Source: Pararhodobacter marinus
Lineage (GTDB): Bacteria > Pseudomonadota > Alphaproteobacteria > Rhodobacterales > Rhodobacteraceae
Length of the DNA: 64,000 nucleotides
Assembly (NCBI RefSeq): GCF_003122215.1
Contig: NZ_QEYD01000007.1
Coordinates: 124,001-188,000, forward strand
Direction of reading: 5' to 3'
Both the position numbers and the translations under genes were made by a program. The notes beneath the pieces are model-generated. The model was not told the DNA's origin and did not search any database. It saw only the letters and a list, made by a program, of their open reading frames with translations. This document shows positions 1 to 9,222 of this stretch, piece by piece. Positions within the stretch are counted from its first letter, which is position 1. The number at the start of each line of letters is the position of its first letter.

Positions 1-5
1 AAATC

Positions 6-1133
6 GTGACCGAGACCGATCAGACCCAGACCGCTTCGCCCCATGCGACACAGGCCGGGACCGAGGCTCAGAGCCCGCGGACGGCCGTCAGCTTTCAGCA
101 TGTCTCGATCGTGTTCGGCGACAATCCGTGGCGCGCGATCCCGCTGATGGAGACCGGCCAGTCCCGCGCCGATATCCAGAAGGAAACCGGACAGGTGCTG
201 GGCGTGCACGATTGCACGCTCGACGTGGCCGAGGGTGAGATCCTCGTGCTGATGGGCCTGTCGGGCTCGGGCAAGTCGACGCTTCTGCGCGCGGTGAACG
301 GGCTCAATCCCATCGTGCAGGGCGATGTGCTGATACGCTCGGGCGATGAGATGGTGTCGGTGCCGAAAGCCTCGAAAGGAGCGCTGCGCAAGCTGAGGAC
401 CAACATCGTCGCGATGGTATTCCAGCAATTCGGCCTGCTGCCCTGGCGCAGCGTGCGCGAGAATGTCGGGCTGGGCCTGGAACTGGCGGGCATGGGCCGG
501 ACCAAGCGGGCCAAGCGCGTGGACGAACAGCTGGAGCTGGTGGGCCTGTCGCAATGGGCGACGCGCAAGGTGGGCGAATTGTCGGGCGGGATGCAGCAGC
601 GCGTGGGGCTGGCCCGCGCCTTTGCCACCGATGCGCCGATCCTGCTGATGGACGAGCCCTTCTCGGCGCTCGACCCGCTCATTCGCACGCGGCTGCAGGA
701 CGAGCTTCTGGACCTGCAACAGCGACTGAAGCGTACCATCGTCTTCGTCAGCCACGACCTGGACGAGGCCTTCAAGCTGGGCAACCGCATCGCCATCATG
801 GAGGGCGGGCGCATCATCCAATGCGGCACCCCGTCCGAGATCTACACAAACCCGGCCAACGAATATGTGGCGGATTTCGTCGCGCACATGAACCCGTTGG
901 GCGTGCTGACCGCGCGTGATGCGATGGTCGACGCGCCCCGCCCTGCACCTGCCGGCGTGGCGTTGCAGGCCGACACCCCGCTTCGAGAGGCCATGCTGCG
1001 GCTGGCCGACGCGCGCGGCCGCATCCTGCTGACGGACAACGGGCATGTCATCGGCATGTTGACCGATGCCAGCGCGGTGGCGGCACTGGTCGCACAGCGC
1101 GGCAAGGAAGGGATGGCGAAAGAGGACGCCTGA
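6..1133 (+). CDS. choV: Choline ABC transporter, ATP-binding protein ChoV
   Basis: Cytoplasmic ATPase of an osmolyte (choline/betaine-type) importer. The 375-residue product has Walker A GLSGSGKST (about 84-92), signature LSGGMQQR (about 192-199) and Walker B ILLMDEP (about 212-218). A single CBS-like segment sits near residues 320-370. The block around PWRAIPLMETGQSRADIQ, followed by TG..LGV before the ABC core, is typical of the ChoV/ProV branch and closest in my memory to rhizobial ChoV. The permease and binding protein would lie upstream, outside the window. The start is a GTG five bases from the window edge, so a start further upstream cannot be excluded. Family assignment is firm; choline rather than betaine as substrate is inferred. 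Confidence 0.9.
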   Translation: MTETDQTQTASPHATQAGTEAQSPRTAVSFQHVSIVFGDNPWRAIPLMETGQSRADIQKETGQVLGVHDCTLDVAEGEILVLMGLSGSGKSTLLRAVNGLNPIVQGDVLIRSGDEMVSVPKASKGALRKLRTNIVAMVFQQFGLLPWRSVRENVGLGLELAGMGRTKRAKRVDEQLELVGLSQWATRKVGELSGGMQQRVGLARAFATDAPILLMDEPFSALDPLIRTRLQDELLDLQQRLKRTIVFVSHDLDEAFKLGNRIAIMEGGRIIQCGTPSEIYTNPANEYVADFVAHMNPLGVLTARDAMVDAPRPAPAGVALQADTPLREAMLRLADARGRILLTDNGHVIGMLTDASAVAALVAQRGKEGMAKEDA

Positions 1134-1148
1134 GATGCGCCCTGAGGC

Positions 1149-1637
1149 CTACTCGGCCGCGCGGGGCGCGGCCGCCACCATCGACCAGTACATCCGCCCG
1201 TCCGCGCCGACGGCCGCCCCATAGCCCGCGTCGCGGGCATCGCGCGACAGCATGTTCACGCGGTGCTCGGGGCTGTCCATCCAGCCCCGGATGATGCCCC
1301 CGGTATCGCGGTAGCCCACCCCGGTGTTTTCGACCGCCATGGCATAGGGATAATCCTCGCGCCGCAGGCGGCGGCCCAGCCCGGCCCACCAGCTTCCGCG
1401 ATGCGACAGACGCTCGCGCTCGGCCATGCGGCAGGCCTGGATCTGTGCGGCATCGCCCAGCCTTGTGTCCATGGCCAGCGCGGGCAGGCCCTGGGTCCCG
1501 CGCTCGGCATTGGTGCGCACCAGAAGCTCGCCCCTGAGAGCGCCCAGATCGGCGGGCATCGCGCAGGCCAAAGCGGCGCCCGCAAGGAACGCCATGCAAA
1601 GGGAAGCGGTCAACGCCAGAAGGCTTTTCGTCGTCAT
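1149..1637 (-). CDS. Secreted CAP-domain (SCP/PR1-like) protein
   Basis: A 162-residue exported protein. Residues 1-24 form a signal peptide ending LAGAALA. The mature part is a CAP domain with NAERGTQGLPAL, a SHRGSWW block, AMAVENTGVGY and WMDSPEHRVNML, matching the family's conserved His/Glu pocket motifs. Bacterial CAP proteins are common in the periplasm, but their biochemical role is mostly unknown. A cysteine follows the signal peptide (ALA-C), but the preceding residues are not a good lipobox. The ATG overlaps the stop of the upstream DMT permease gene by four bases, so the two are probably co-translated. It converges with choV. Confidence 0.85.
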   Translation of the reverse strand: MTTKSLLALTASLCMAFLAGAALACAMPADLGALRGELLVRTNAERGTQGLPALAMDTRLGDAAQIQACRMAERERLSHRGSWWAGLGRRLRREDYPYAMAVENTGVGYRDTGGIIRGWMDSPEHRVNMLSRDARDAGYGAAVGADGRMYWSMVAAAPRAAE

Positions 1638-2578
1638 GGAACGACGCTCTCACTTTTCTCGCGCAGGCGCAATTGATGCTCGCGCAGCGCGATGAAGATC
1701 ACCGCCGCGACGACCATCACGCCGCCCGCCACCACATAGGGATCGACCGGCTCGCCGAAGAAAATCGCCCCCAGTGCCACCGCCCAGACCAGTTGCAGCG
1801 CCGTGACCGGCTGCGTGACCGTGATCGGCGCCGCAACGAAGGCCATCGTCATCAGGAAATGCGCCCCTGTCGCCACGCTGGCGATCAGGAAAAGCAGGCC
1901 AAGCTGCTCCCAGCTGACCGGCACCCAGACCGCAAGGGCAAAGGGCGCCAGCCCGATTGTCACCGTCAGCGACAGCATCCCCACCACGATCGACGGCGGC
2001 GCGAGCGCGCTCAGCGGCTTGGCCATCAGGTACGAGATCCCGAAACCCAGCGAGGTCGCCAGCATTGCGAAATGGCCCAGATCCAGCGCGCGCATGCCCG
2101 GCCGCAGGATCACCATGGCCCCGGCAATGGCGACGATGATGGCCATGATCCGGCGCAGCTTCAGCCCTTCGCCCAGAAACAGCGCGGCGCCGATGGTGAT
2201 CCAGATCGGGTTCAGATAGCCCATGGCCGAGACCTCGGCCAAGGGAATGCGCGTCATCGCGAAGAACCACAACAGGACCGCAAGGCTGTGTACCACCCCG
2301 CGCCAGCCAAAGGCCCACCAGACCCGCGACGGCAGCGAAATCCGCCGCAGCGTTCCGATTGCCGGCAAGACGAAGATCAGCCCCAGCGCATAGCGCAGGA
2401 AGGCCGATTGCGCGGCAGGGATCGTTCCGCCCAGCACCTTCACGCCCGCCGTCAGCGCGACGAAGCACAGGCCCGCGCCCAGCATGTAGAGAACGCCGGC
2501 AACGGGTCTCTGGTCGCGCGGCTCGGGCAAGCCATTCGCTGCGGGCGCGGGATCGGGGCGGGTATTTAACGCGTTCAT
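1634..2578 (-). CDS. EamA/DMT-family permease
   Basis: A 314-residue inner-membrane protein with about ten hydrophobic helices arranged as two EamA repeats (roughly residues 25-155 and 170-300). The second repeat carries the usual PITVTQPVTALQLVWA and GEPVDPYVVAGG stretches. This drug/metabolite transporter superfamily exports amino acids, metabolites or toxicants. Nothing here fixes the substrate. The N-terminal 25 residues are a polar Pro/Asp/Arg-rich extension. The stop overlaps the CAP gene start by four bases. The preceding gene on this strand (SLC13 permease) ends 49 bases upstream. Confidence 0.85.
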   Translation of the reverse strand: MNALNTRPDPAPAANGLPEPRDQRPVAGVLYMLGAGLCFVALTAGVKVLGGTIPAAQSAFLRYALGLIFVLPAIGTLRRISLPSRVWWAFGWRGVVHSLAVLLWFFAMTRIPLAEVSAMGYLNPIWITIGAALFLGEGLKLRRIMAIIVAIAGAMVILRPGMRALDLGHFAMLATSLGFGISYLMAKPLSALAPPSIVVGMLSLTVTIGLAPFALAVWVPVSWEQLGLLFLIASVATGAHFLMTMAFVAAPITVTQPVTALQLVWAVALGAIFFGEPVDPYVVAGGVMVVAAVIFIALREHQLRLREKSESVVP

Positions 2579-2627
2579 GAATACAACCCTTGCCCCCGTT
2601 GGTGCCGCGGCGCAAGAGGCACGGCGA

Positions 2628-4406
2628 TCACAACGGCCAGATCAGCGGCACCAGCAGGCACACCGTGGCCGCCATCAGCACGTTGAGCGGCACGCCCACC
2701 TTCAGGAAGTCGCTGAAGCGGTAGCCGCCCGGCCCGTAGACCAGCGTGTTGGTCTGGTAGCCGATGGGAGTCGCGAAGGCCGCCGAGGCCGCGAACATCA
2801 CCGCCACGACCAGCGGGCGCGGATCGACCCCCATCGACTGTGCCAGCCCGATGGCCACCGGCGTGACGATCACCGCCACCGCATTGTTCGACACCAGCTC
2901 GGTCAGGATACCGGCGATGGCATAGACGGCCAGCAACAGCGCCCAATGCGGCAGCCCCTGAAGAAAGGGCGCCACGGCATCGACCAGAAGCTGCACCGCG
3001 CCCGAAGCTTCAAGCCCGGCGCCCACGATCAGCATCCCGAAGATCAGCGCCAGCAGCCGCCCCTCGATGAAGGCAAAGGCTTCGTCGGCATCGATGCAGC
3101 GCGTCAGCAACACGATCACCACGCCGAACAGGGCCAGCATCTGGATCGAGGCCACGCCCAGCGCCGACAGCCCCACCACGCCCGCCAGCACGCCGATCAC
3201 GATGGGCGCGTGGCTGCGGCGGAAGGCGCGCTCGGACGGCTGGCTCACATCGACCATGTCCATGTCGGCGGCAAGGCGGCGGATATCCTCCATCGCGCCT
3301 TCCAGAAGCAGCGTATCGCCCACCTGCACGACCAGATCGTCGAGCTGACGGCCGATATTCTGACTCCGGCGATGCACGGCCAGCGGATAGACGCCATAGC
3401 GGCGGCGCAGGCGCATCTGGCCCAGCGACCGGCCGATCATGCGGCAGCCCGGGGTGATCAGCACTTCCACCGTCGAGGTCCGCACCGAACTGAGCTGGTC
3501 CACCACCCGCAGCTCGGGATTGTGCTGCAGGCCCAGCACTTCGGACATCTGCGTGCGCAAGACCACGCGGTCGCCCGCTTCCAGCACCACGTCCCCCAGC
3601 GCCCGGCGCAACGAGGCATCGCCGCGCAGCACGTCGATCACCCGCGCGCCGCCGCGGCGGAACACGTCCGCATCTTCCAGCCGGGTTCCGATCAGCGACG
3701 ACCCCTCGGGCAGCGCCACCTCGGTGAAGAATTTCATCGGCGCCCGGTCGCCCAGGATCGCCGCCATCGAATCGCGCTCGGGCAACAGCCAGCGTCCCAC
3801 CAGCGCCAGATAGCTGACCCCGACCACCGCCACGGCCAGCCCGACCAGCGACATCTCGAAAATCCCGAACGGGGCGAGCCCCGCGCTTTGCGCGACGCCG
3901 TCGACCAGAAGGTTGGTCGAGGTCCCGACCAGCGTGATCGTGCCGCCGAAGATCGAGAAATAGCTCAGCGGCATCAGCAGTTTCGACGGCGCGACCTTCA
4001 TCGCCTTGGCCAGCTGCATGAAGATCGGGATCATCACCACGACGATGGGCGTGTTGTTGACGAAGGCCGACATTGCCAGGACCGTCAGCGTCAGGATCAG
4101 CAGCGTCGCGCGCGGGCGCTCGGCGGCATGGCTGACCGCGATCTGCGACAGGAAATCCAGCGCCCCCGTGCGTACCAGCCCGCCGACGATCAGGAACATC
4201 GCGGCGATGGTCCAGGGCGCGGGGTTGGAAAAGACGGCCAGCGCGCTCGCCTCGGGCACGATGCCCAGCGCCAGCATCAGCGCGGCGCCCGACAGCGCCA
4301 CCACCTCGACAGGGTAGCGTTCGCGCACGAACATCACCAGCATGCCGGCGACGATGAGGATGGCCATCACGGGCGCGGCCGAGGCCGGCACTTCAAGTCC
4401 GAACAT
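2628..4406 (-). CDS. SLC13/DASS-family permease with paired RCK_C domains
   Basis: A 592-residue inner-membrane transporter. Two halves of the DASS fold flank a soluble middle of about 180 residues (about 205-385) that looks like two TrkA-C/RCK_C domains, for example LPEGSSLIGTRLEDADVF and ITPGCRMIGRSLGQMRLRR. The substrate hairpins are recognisable as NNTPIVVVMIP (N half) and SNNAVAVIVTPVA (C half), the family's SNT-type motifs. The family moves dicarboxylates, sulfate or other anions coupled to Na+. The version with internal RCK_C domains is often annotated only as an SLC13 family permease, and the substrate is unknown. Adjacent genes give no clue. Confidence 0.88.
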   Translation of the reverse strand: MFGLEVPASAAPVMAILIVAGMLVMFVRERYPVEVVALSGAALMLALGIVPEASALAVFSNPAPWTIAAMFLIVGGLVRTGALDFLSQIAVSHAAERPRATLLILTLTVLAMSAFVNNTPIVVVMIPIFMQLAKAMKVAPSKLLMPLSYFSIFGGTITLVGTSTNLLVDGVAQSAGLAPFGIFEMSLVGLAVAVVGVSYLALVGRWLLPERDSMAAILGDRAPMKFFTEVALPEGSSLIGTRLEDADVFRRGGARVIDVLRGDASLRRALGDVVLEAGDRVVLRTQMSEVLGLQHNPELRVVDQLSSVRTSTVEVLITPGCRMIGRSLGQMRLRRRYGVYPLAVHRRSQNIGRQLDDLVVQVGDTLLLEGAMEDIRRLAADMDMVDVSQPSERAFRRSHAPIVIGVLAGVVGLSALGVASIQMLALFGVVIVLLTRCIDADEAFAFIEGRLLALIFGMLIVGAGLEASGAVQLLVDAVAPFLQGLPHWALLLAVYAIAGILTELVSNNAVAVIVTPVAIGLAQSMGVDPRPLVVAVMFAASAAFATPIGYQTNTLVYGPGGYRFSDFLKVGVPLNVLMAATVCLLVPLIWPL

Positions 4407-4463
4407 GCATTCCCTCTGCCCGCTTCGCGGTGCCGCCCGGCAAAACCCGCGCGCCCTGTTCTG

Positions 4464-5309
4464 TCACGATGGCGCCTTCTCTCTGCCCGCGGGAACCGCC
4501 GGCCCCGACGGGGCCAGCCGCCCGCCCTGCCGCACCATGCTCACGCTCAGCGCCTTGCCGGTGCGGTCGTCGGTCTCGACGAACACCCCCGACACGGTGG
4601 CCTCGCCCAAAGCCGGCTCGAACCGCCCGCGCGCCATGCCGGTGATGAAACGGCGCAACGGCTCGTCCTTCTGCATGCCGATGACGCTGTCGTAATCGCC
4701 CGACATGCCGGCATCGGTCAGATAGGCGGTGCCGCCGTTGAGGATCTGCGCGTCGCCCGTGGGCACATGCGTATGCGTCCCCACCACAAGGCTCGCCCGC
4801 CCGTCGCACCAATGGCCCAGCGCCATCTTCTCGGACGTGGCCTCGGCATGGACATCGACCACGATGGCCTGCACGCGCCCGCCCAGCGGATGCGCCCTGA
4901 GCACCGGCTCGATGGCGCTGAACGGATCGTCGAAGGGGCGCTTCATGAAGACCTGCCCCATCACCTGCGCCACCAGCACCGCGCGCCCGTCGCGCAGGGT
5001 GAAGACCCGCGCGCCGCCGCCCGGCGCCACTTTCGAGAAATTGACCGCCCGGATCAGCCGCGGTTCGCTGTCGATATGGCTCAGCATCGCCTTCTGATCG
5101 AAGGCATGGTCGCCCAGAGTCACCACATCGGCGCCGGCCTCGAACAGGCCCACGGCGTGATCGGGCGACAGCCCCATCCCCGAGGTCGCGTTCTCGCCGT
5201 TGACCACCACGAAATCGAGGTTCCAGTCCCGCCGCAGCGCCGGCAGCCGCTCGGCCACCGCCTTGCGTCCGGACCGCCCCATCACATCGCCCAGAAAGAG
5301 TATTCGCAT
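4464..5309 (-). CDS. ymdB: YmdB-type (TIGR00282) metallophosphoesterase
   Basis: A 281-residue cytosolic dinuclear-metal phosphoesterase. Ligand motifs are in order: GDVMG near the N-terminus, NGEN, GDHAFD, DVHAEATSEK, and GTHTHVPTGD, ending with the family block TAYLTDAGMSGDYDSVIGM. Bacillus YmdB hydrolyses 2',3'-cyclic nucleotides and influences developmental gene expression. The alphaproteobacterial role is not established. The last 20 residues are a Pro/Ala/Gly tail with no recognised function. The gene lies about 120 bases downstream of a structured intergenic repeat (5429-5495), which on this strand falls in its upstream region. Confidence 0.9.
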   Translation of the reverse strand: MRILFLGDVMGRSGRKAVAERLPALRRDWNLDFVVVNGENATSGMGLSPDHAVGLFEAGADVVTLGDHAFDQKAMLSHIDSEPRLIRAVNFSKVAPGGGARVFTLRDGRAVLVAQVMGQVFMKRPFDDPFSAIEPVLRAHPLGGRVQAIVVDVHAEATSEKMALGHWCDGRASLVVGTHTHVPTGDAQILNGGTAYLTDAGMSGDYDSVIGMQKDEPLRRFITGMARGRFEPALGEATVSGVFVETDDRTGKALSVSMVRQGGRLAPSGPAVPAGREKAPS

Positions 5310-5428
5310 GCCCGTTTCCTACGCCGCGCCGCGCCGCGAGGAAAGAGGATTCGCCAGCCATCGGTGCCGCGCGCCCGCGGCGTGACCGCCGCGTCACGGC
5401 GCCGCCCCGCCCCTGCCTCAGGCATGAG

Positions 5429-5495
5429 CATCTTTGTTCCGGAAATATCCTCGGGGGTGAATTGGCCGCAGGCCAAGAGGGGGCAGACAGCCCCC
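5429..5495 (-). repeat. Structured intergenic repeat, type A, copy 1
   Basis: On the minus strand the unit ends with GGATATTTCCGGAACAAAG. On the plus strand the core is followed by two hairpins: TTGGCC-GCA-GGCCAA at 5462-5476 and GGGGGC-AGACA-GCCCCC at 5479-5495. A second copy lies at 22571-22634 with the same layout but different first-stem bases. The element lies just 3' of the AEC permease gene and upstream of ymdB on the same strand. The paired-base substitution argues for selection on an RNA or DNA hairpin. Confidence 0.75.
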
Positions 5496-5536
5496 TGCTC
5501 CGCGCCGGTCTTCAGCACCGACTCGGGGCAGCAGGC

Positions 5537-6466
5537 TCAGCCCAGCAGACTCATCCAGCCCCAGGCCGTCAGCATGCACAGCCCGGTGGCGATCAGCACC
5601 GACGAGGCCGCGACCCGCTTCGCGCGGCCATACATGTTGGCGAAGAGGTAGGCATTGACCCCCGGCGCCATCGCCGCCGTCAGCACGGCCGAGCGGAACG
5701 GCCCCTCGCCCAGATCCAGCCCGCGACCCAGCGCCCATGTGACGACCGGATGCAGCACCAGCGATACCGCCACGACATAGGCGATGAGCCGCAGATCGCC
5801 CTCGGGGCGGTAGCGGTAGAGCACGCCGCCCAGCCCGAACAACGCGGCGGGAAGGCCCGCGCGCGAGATCATCTCGACCGCTTCGGTCACCACGCCCGGC
5901 AGCGACAGCCCGCTGAGGTTCAGCGCAGCCCCCAGCGCGATGCCGATCACCAGCGGGTTGTGCCACAGCCCGTTCAGGGCCTTGAGCGCGGTGCGCCCCA
6001 CCCCGGCGCCGCGCGCCCGCACCCCCTCCATCGCGGTGATGCCGATCAGGTAGCAGGTCGGCGCATGCAGCGCGATGATGGCGTAATTGGGCGCCAGCGC
6101 GTCGGCGCCGTAGGCGCGCTCGGTGATCGGCACGCCCAGCAGCATCGAATTCGAGAACAGCCCGACGAAGCCCACGGCGACCGCGTCCTCCCAGTCGCGC
6201 CCGAACAGGAAACGCGCACCCAGAAGCCCGGCCAGAAATCCCGTGACCGCGCCGCCATAGAAGCTGACCAGCAACCGCCAGTCGAAGGCCGCGCCCAGAT
6301 CCAGCCGCGTCAGCGCCAAGAACAGCAGCATCGGAATGGCGAAGCTCTGGGCGAATTTCATGATGCCTTCGACGGCATCCTCGCCGATCCAGCGCCGCCA
6401 TGTCGCCAGATAGCCCGCGCCCACGACCAGAAAGACGGGCAGGATGACCTGGACCAGCGCCTGCAT
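5537..6466 (-). CDS. AEC-family (auxin efflux carrier-like) permease
   Basis: A 309-residue integral membrane protein starting MQALVQVILPVFLVVGAGYL, the characteristic opening helix of the AEC family. About ten helices follow, with FSNSMLLGVPIT in the N half and APGVNAYLFANMYG in the C half, the two conserved broken-helix motifs. Members transport organic acids such as malate or malonate, or amino-acid derivatives; the substrate here is not deducible. The start at 6466 is the first methionine. The upstream MBL hydrolase gene on the same strand ends 30 bases before it. Confidence 0.87.
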   Translation of the reverse strand: MQALVQVILPVFLVVGAGYLATWRRWIGEDAVEGIMKFAQSFAIPMLLFLALTRLDLGAAFDWRLLVSFYGGAVTGFLAGLLGARFLFGRDWEDAVAVGFVGLFSNSMLLGVPITERAYGADALAPNYAIIALHAPTCYLIGITAMEGVRARGAGVGRTALKALNGLWHNPLVIGIALGAALNLSGLSLPGVVTEAVEMISRAGLPAALFGLGGVLYRYRPEGDLRLIAYVVAVSLVLHPVVTWALGRGLDLGEGPFRSAVLTAAMAPGVNAYLFANMYGRAKRVAASSVLIATGLCMLTAWGWMSLLG

Positions 6467-6496
6467 CTCAGGCCCGGCCGTGCGGGATGTCAGGCA

Positions 6497-7297
6497 TCAC
6501 AGCGCCAGTTCCAGCACCATGCCGTCAAAGGCCGCCTGCACATGGTCGGGCGTTTCCGATTCGATGGTCGCGTGGTCGATATCGACATGCATGTTGGTCA
6601 GCACCGCCCGCCGGGGCGCCGCGCGGGCGATCCAGTCAAGCGTCATCTCGACATGGGCATGGGTCGGGTGCGGCTTGTAGCGCAGCGCATCGACGATCCA
6701 GCAATCAAGCCCCCGAAGCTGCGCCCAGGCGGGTTCGGGGATGCGCACCACGTCGGGCAGATAGGCCAGCCCGCCGATGCGGAAGCCCAGCGCGTCGATG
6801 CTGCCGTGATCGACCTCGAACGGGGTCAGCGTGAGCGCGCCGCCGGCGCCGTCGATCGTGACATCGCCATGGATCGTGTTGAGGTCCAGGATCGGCGGAT
6901 AGGGCGAGCCTGCGGGCTGCACGAAGGCATAGCCGAAACGCGACAGAAGCGCGTCCTGCGTGGAGGGGTCAGCCCAGACCTGCAACCGTTTGCGGGTATT
7001 GAAGACGATCATCCGCAGATCGTCGATCCCGTGCACATGATCGGCATGGGCATGGGTATAGACGACCGCGTCCAGCTCACCCACGCCCGCGTCCAGAAGC
7101 TGCGAGCGCATGTCGGGCGACGTGTCGATCAGCACCCGCGTGGTGCCGCCCTTCCCCACCCGCTCGACCAGCAGCGAGCAGCGGCGGCGGCGGTTCTTGG
7201 GATTCGCGGGATCGCAGGCGCCCCATTCGCCGCCCAGCCGGGGCACGCCGCCCGACGAGCCGCAGCCAAGGATCGTCGCGCGCAGGATGTCGGTCAT
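6497..7297 (-). CDS. MBL-fold metallo-hydrolase (PhnP-like)
   Basis: A 266-residue metallo-beta-lactamase-fold hydrolase. It opens with ATILGCGSSGGVPRLGG, the glycine-rich loop of the PhnP/pyrroloquinoline-related branch, and carries the metal motif THAHADHVHGIDD at residues 81-93. A further ligand region (LTNMHVDIDH) is near the C-terminus. PhnP is a phosphodiesterase acting on cyclic ribose phosphates, but this gene sits in the widespread tatD-linked position, where its substrate is not known. Its ATG overlaps the tatD stop by four bases, so it is the last cistron of the dacC-tmk-holB-tatD run. Confidence 0.88.
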   Translation of the reverse strand: MTDILRATILGCGSSGGVPRLGGEWGACDPANPKNRRRRCSLLVERVGKGGTTRVLIDTSPDMRSQLLDAGVGELDAVVYTHAHADHVHGIDDLRMIVFNTRKRLQVWADPSTQDALLSRFGYAFVQPAGSPYPPILDLNTIHGDVTIDGAGGALTLTPFEVDHGSIDALGFRIGGLAYLPDVVRIPEPAWAQLRGLDCWIVDALRYKPHPTHAHVEMTLDWIARAAPRRAVLTNMHVDIDHATIESETPDHVQAAFDGMVLELAL

Positions 7298-8094
7298 GAC
7301 AGATGGGCCTTGGTAAAGAGCCGGTCGAAATTCTCGACCGTCTGGCGGGCGAAATCGGCGTAATCCATCCCCCAGACCGAGGCGATGGCCTGCGCGGTGA
7401 GCGCGGTATAGCCCGGCTCATTGCGCTTGCCGCGATGGGGCGGCGGCGCCAGATAGGGCGCGTCGGTCTCGACAAGGATCCGATCCACCGGCGCGCTGGC
7501 GAAGATCTCGCGCAGCGCCTCGGATTTCTTGAACGCGGCGATGCCCGAGGCAGACAGGTAAAAACCCAGATCCAGCGCGGCGGCGGCCAGTTCCGGCCCC
7601 GACGAAAAGCAATGCATGACGCAGGAATAGGCGCCCGCGCGGTGCTCCTCGGCCAGGATGCGCGCCATATCCTCGTCCGCGTCGCGGGCATGGATGATCA
7701 GCGGCAGCTCGGTCTGGCGCGCGGCCTCGATATGCACGCGCAGGCTTTCCTGCTGGATCGGCGCGCTTTCGGGCGTGTAATGGTAATCGAGCCCGGTTTC
7801 GCCGATGCCCACGAATTTCGGGTTCTCGGCCAGCTTCAGCAGGTGCTCGAGCGTCGCCAGCGGCTCCTTGTCGGCCGACATCGGATGCGTGCCGGCAGCG
7901 TAGAAGACCCCCGGATAGGTTTCGGCCAGCGCGCGCACGCGCGGCTCATTGGCGAGCCTGGTGCAGATTGTCACCATGCGCGTAACCCCCGCTTCGGCGG
8001 CGCGGGCGACGATATCGTCGCGCTCCCCGTCGAAATCGGCGAAGTCCAGATGGGTGTGGCTGTCGACAAGCGTCGGGGGCAGGGTCGCGGTCAT
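7294..8094 (-). CDS. tatD: TatD-family metal-dependent DNase
   Basis: A 266-residue TIM-barrel hydrolase. The family signature motifs are DSHTHLDF near the N-terminus, GIGETGLDYHY, IHARDADEDM, MHCFSSG, and ETDAPYLAPPPHRGKRNEP. TatD proteins are 3'-5' exonucleases linked to DNA repair and quality control; despite the name they are not needed for Tat export. The gene begins 15 bases after holB and ends in a four-base overlap with the MBL gene. In many alphaproteobacteria I would expect metG between holB and tatD; it is not present here. Confidence 0.92.
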   Translation of the reverse strand: MTATLPPTLVDSHTHLDFADFDGERDDIVARAAEAGVTRMVTICTRLANEPRVRALAETYPGVFYAAGTHPMSADKEPLATLEHLLKLAENPKFVGIGETGLDYHYTPESAPIQQESLRVHIEAARQTELPLIIHARDADEDMARILAEEHRAGAYSCVMHCFSSGPELAAAALDLGFYLSASGIAAFKKSEALREIFASAPVDRILVETDAPYLAPPPHRGKRNEPGYTALTAQAIASVWGMDYADFARQTVENFDRLFTKAHLS

Positions 8095-8109
8095 GAGGCC
8101 TTTGGCAGT

Positions 8110-9222
8110 TCATCCAGGCGCTGTCTGCGCGGCGGATTCCAGTCGCAGGAACATATCGAGCACCAGCGCGCCGGGGTCAAGGTTGACCGCCCGTCCGCCC
8201 CGCGCCCGGGCGCCCAGCTCGCCCGCCAGCTCCGCCCAGTGGCGGGCGGCGCGGGGGTCGGGCGACAGGCGCTCGGCCAGCCGCGCCTCGCCGGGGGCGG
8301 CTTCGGTCAGCGGCTGCCGCGTGGCGCCCGCCCGCGCCAGCCGGGCCAGCGCAAGGTCGATCAGCCGGACGGTCAGGTCGAAGCGCGGCTCGGCTTCGCG
8401 CCCTCCCAGCGAATTGCACAATTTCAACACGTCGGGCCGGGAAAGGCGCGGTAGTCCGGACAGAATTTCCACAATCTCGGCATAGAGCGCCAGACCGCCG
8501 CCATTCGCGACGCGCAGGGCCTCGCCCACCGACCCGCCCGACAATTCGGCCAGAGCGGCGGCGGCGGCGCTGTCGCCCGGCTCGCCGGTCGCCTGTTCCA
8601 GTGCGCGCGCCATGTCGTCCGCGCCCAGCGGCACCAGCCGCAATTCGCGGCAGCGCGAGCGGATCGTCGGCAACAGCCGCGAAGGCTGGTGCGAGATCAG
8701 GATCAGCACCGCGCCGGCGGGCGGCTCTTCCAGAAGCTTCAACAGCGCGTTCGCGGCGTTGGGGTTCATCTCGTCGGCGCTGTCGACGATCACCACGCGC
8801 CGCCCGCCCTCGGTCGAGGACAGGCCGAAGAAGTCGCGCAGCTTGCGCACTTCGTCCACGGTGATCTGCGTTTTCAGCTTGCCCGACTTCTCGTCCGCGA
8901 CCCGCCGGATCGGCAACAACCCGGGCTCGGAGCCCGCGGCGACGCGATGCGCGACCGGGTGGTCGGGATCCACTGCCAGCGTCTCGGGCGCGCCGAACAG
9001 GCCGCCGCCCGCCTCGGTCGCCAGAAGGAACTTCGCCATCCGCCAGGCGAGCGTCGCCTTGCCGACGCCGCGCGGCCCGGTCAGCAGCCAGCCATGGTGC
9101 AGCCGGTCCTGCGCGAAGGCGTCGAGAAACAGGCGCTCGGCCCGCTCCTGCCCGAACAGCCGCGCGGTTTCCCGCGGGTGGGGGGCACCGGCGATGCGGT
9201 CGGCTTCGGGCGCGTCGCTCAT
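8110..9222 (-). CDS. holB: DNA polymerase III delta' subunit
   Basis: A 370-residue clamp-loader subunit of the replicative polymerase. The AAA+ core has P-loop GPRGVGKAT near residue 50, IVDSADEMNPNAANALLK (Walker B and sensor region), LILISHQPSRLLPTIRSRC (sensor 1 and the SRC motif) and a C-terminal oligomerisation domain. E. coli-type delta' usually lacks a working nucleotide site, but this protein keeps an intact P-loop lysine. No zinc-binding cysteine cluster is obvious. The start overlaps the tmk stop by four bases (ATGA), consistent with translational coupling. Confidence 0.92.
   Translation of the reverse strand: MSDAPEADRIAGAPHPRETARLFGQERAERLFLDAFAQDRLHHGWLLTGPRGVGKATLAWRMAKFLLATEAGGGLFGAPETLAVDPDHPVAHRVAAGSEPGLLPIRRVADEKSGKLKTQITVDEVRKLRDFFGLSSTEGGRRVVIVDSADEMNPNAANALLKLLEEPPAGAVLILISHQPSRLLPTIRSRCRELRLVPLGADDMARALEQATGEPGDSAAAAALAELSGGSVGEALRVANGGGLALYAEIVEILSGLPRLSRPDVLKLCNSLGGREAEPRFDLTVRLIDLALARLARAGATRQPLTEAAPGEARLAERLSPDPRAARHWAELAGELGARARGGRAVNLDPGALVLDMFLRLESAAQTAPG

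Noticed and set aside
2577-5651. A 1024-codon open frame on the plus strand
   Set aside because: It is antisense to three well-conserved minus-strand genes, rich in His/Gln/Arg, with no domain and no ribosome site: a GC-rich antisense shadow.
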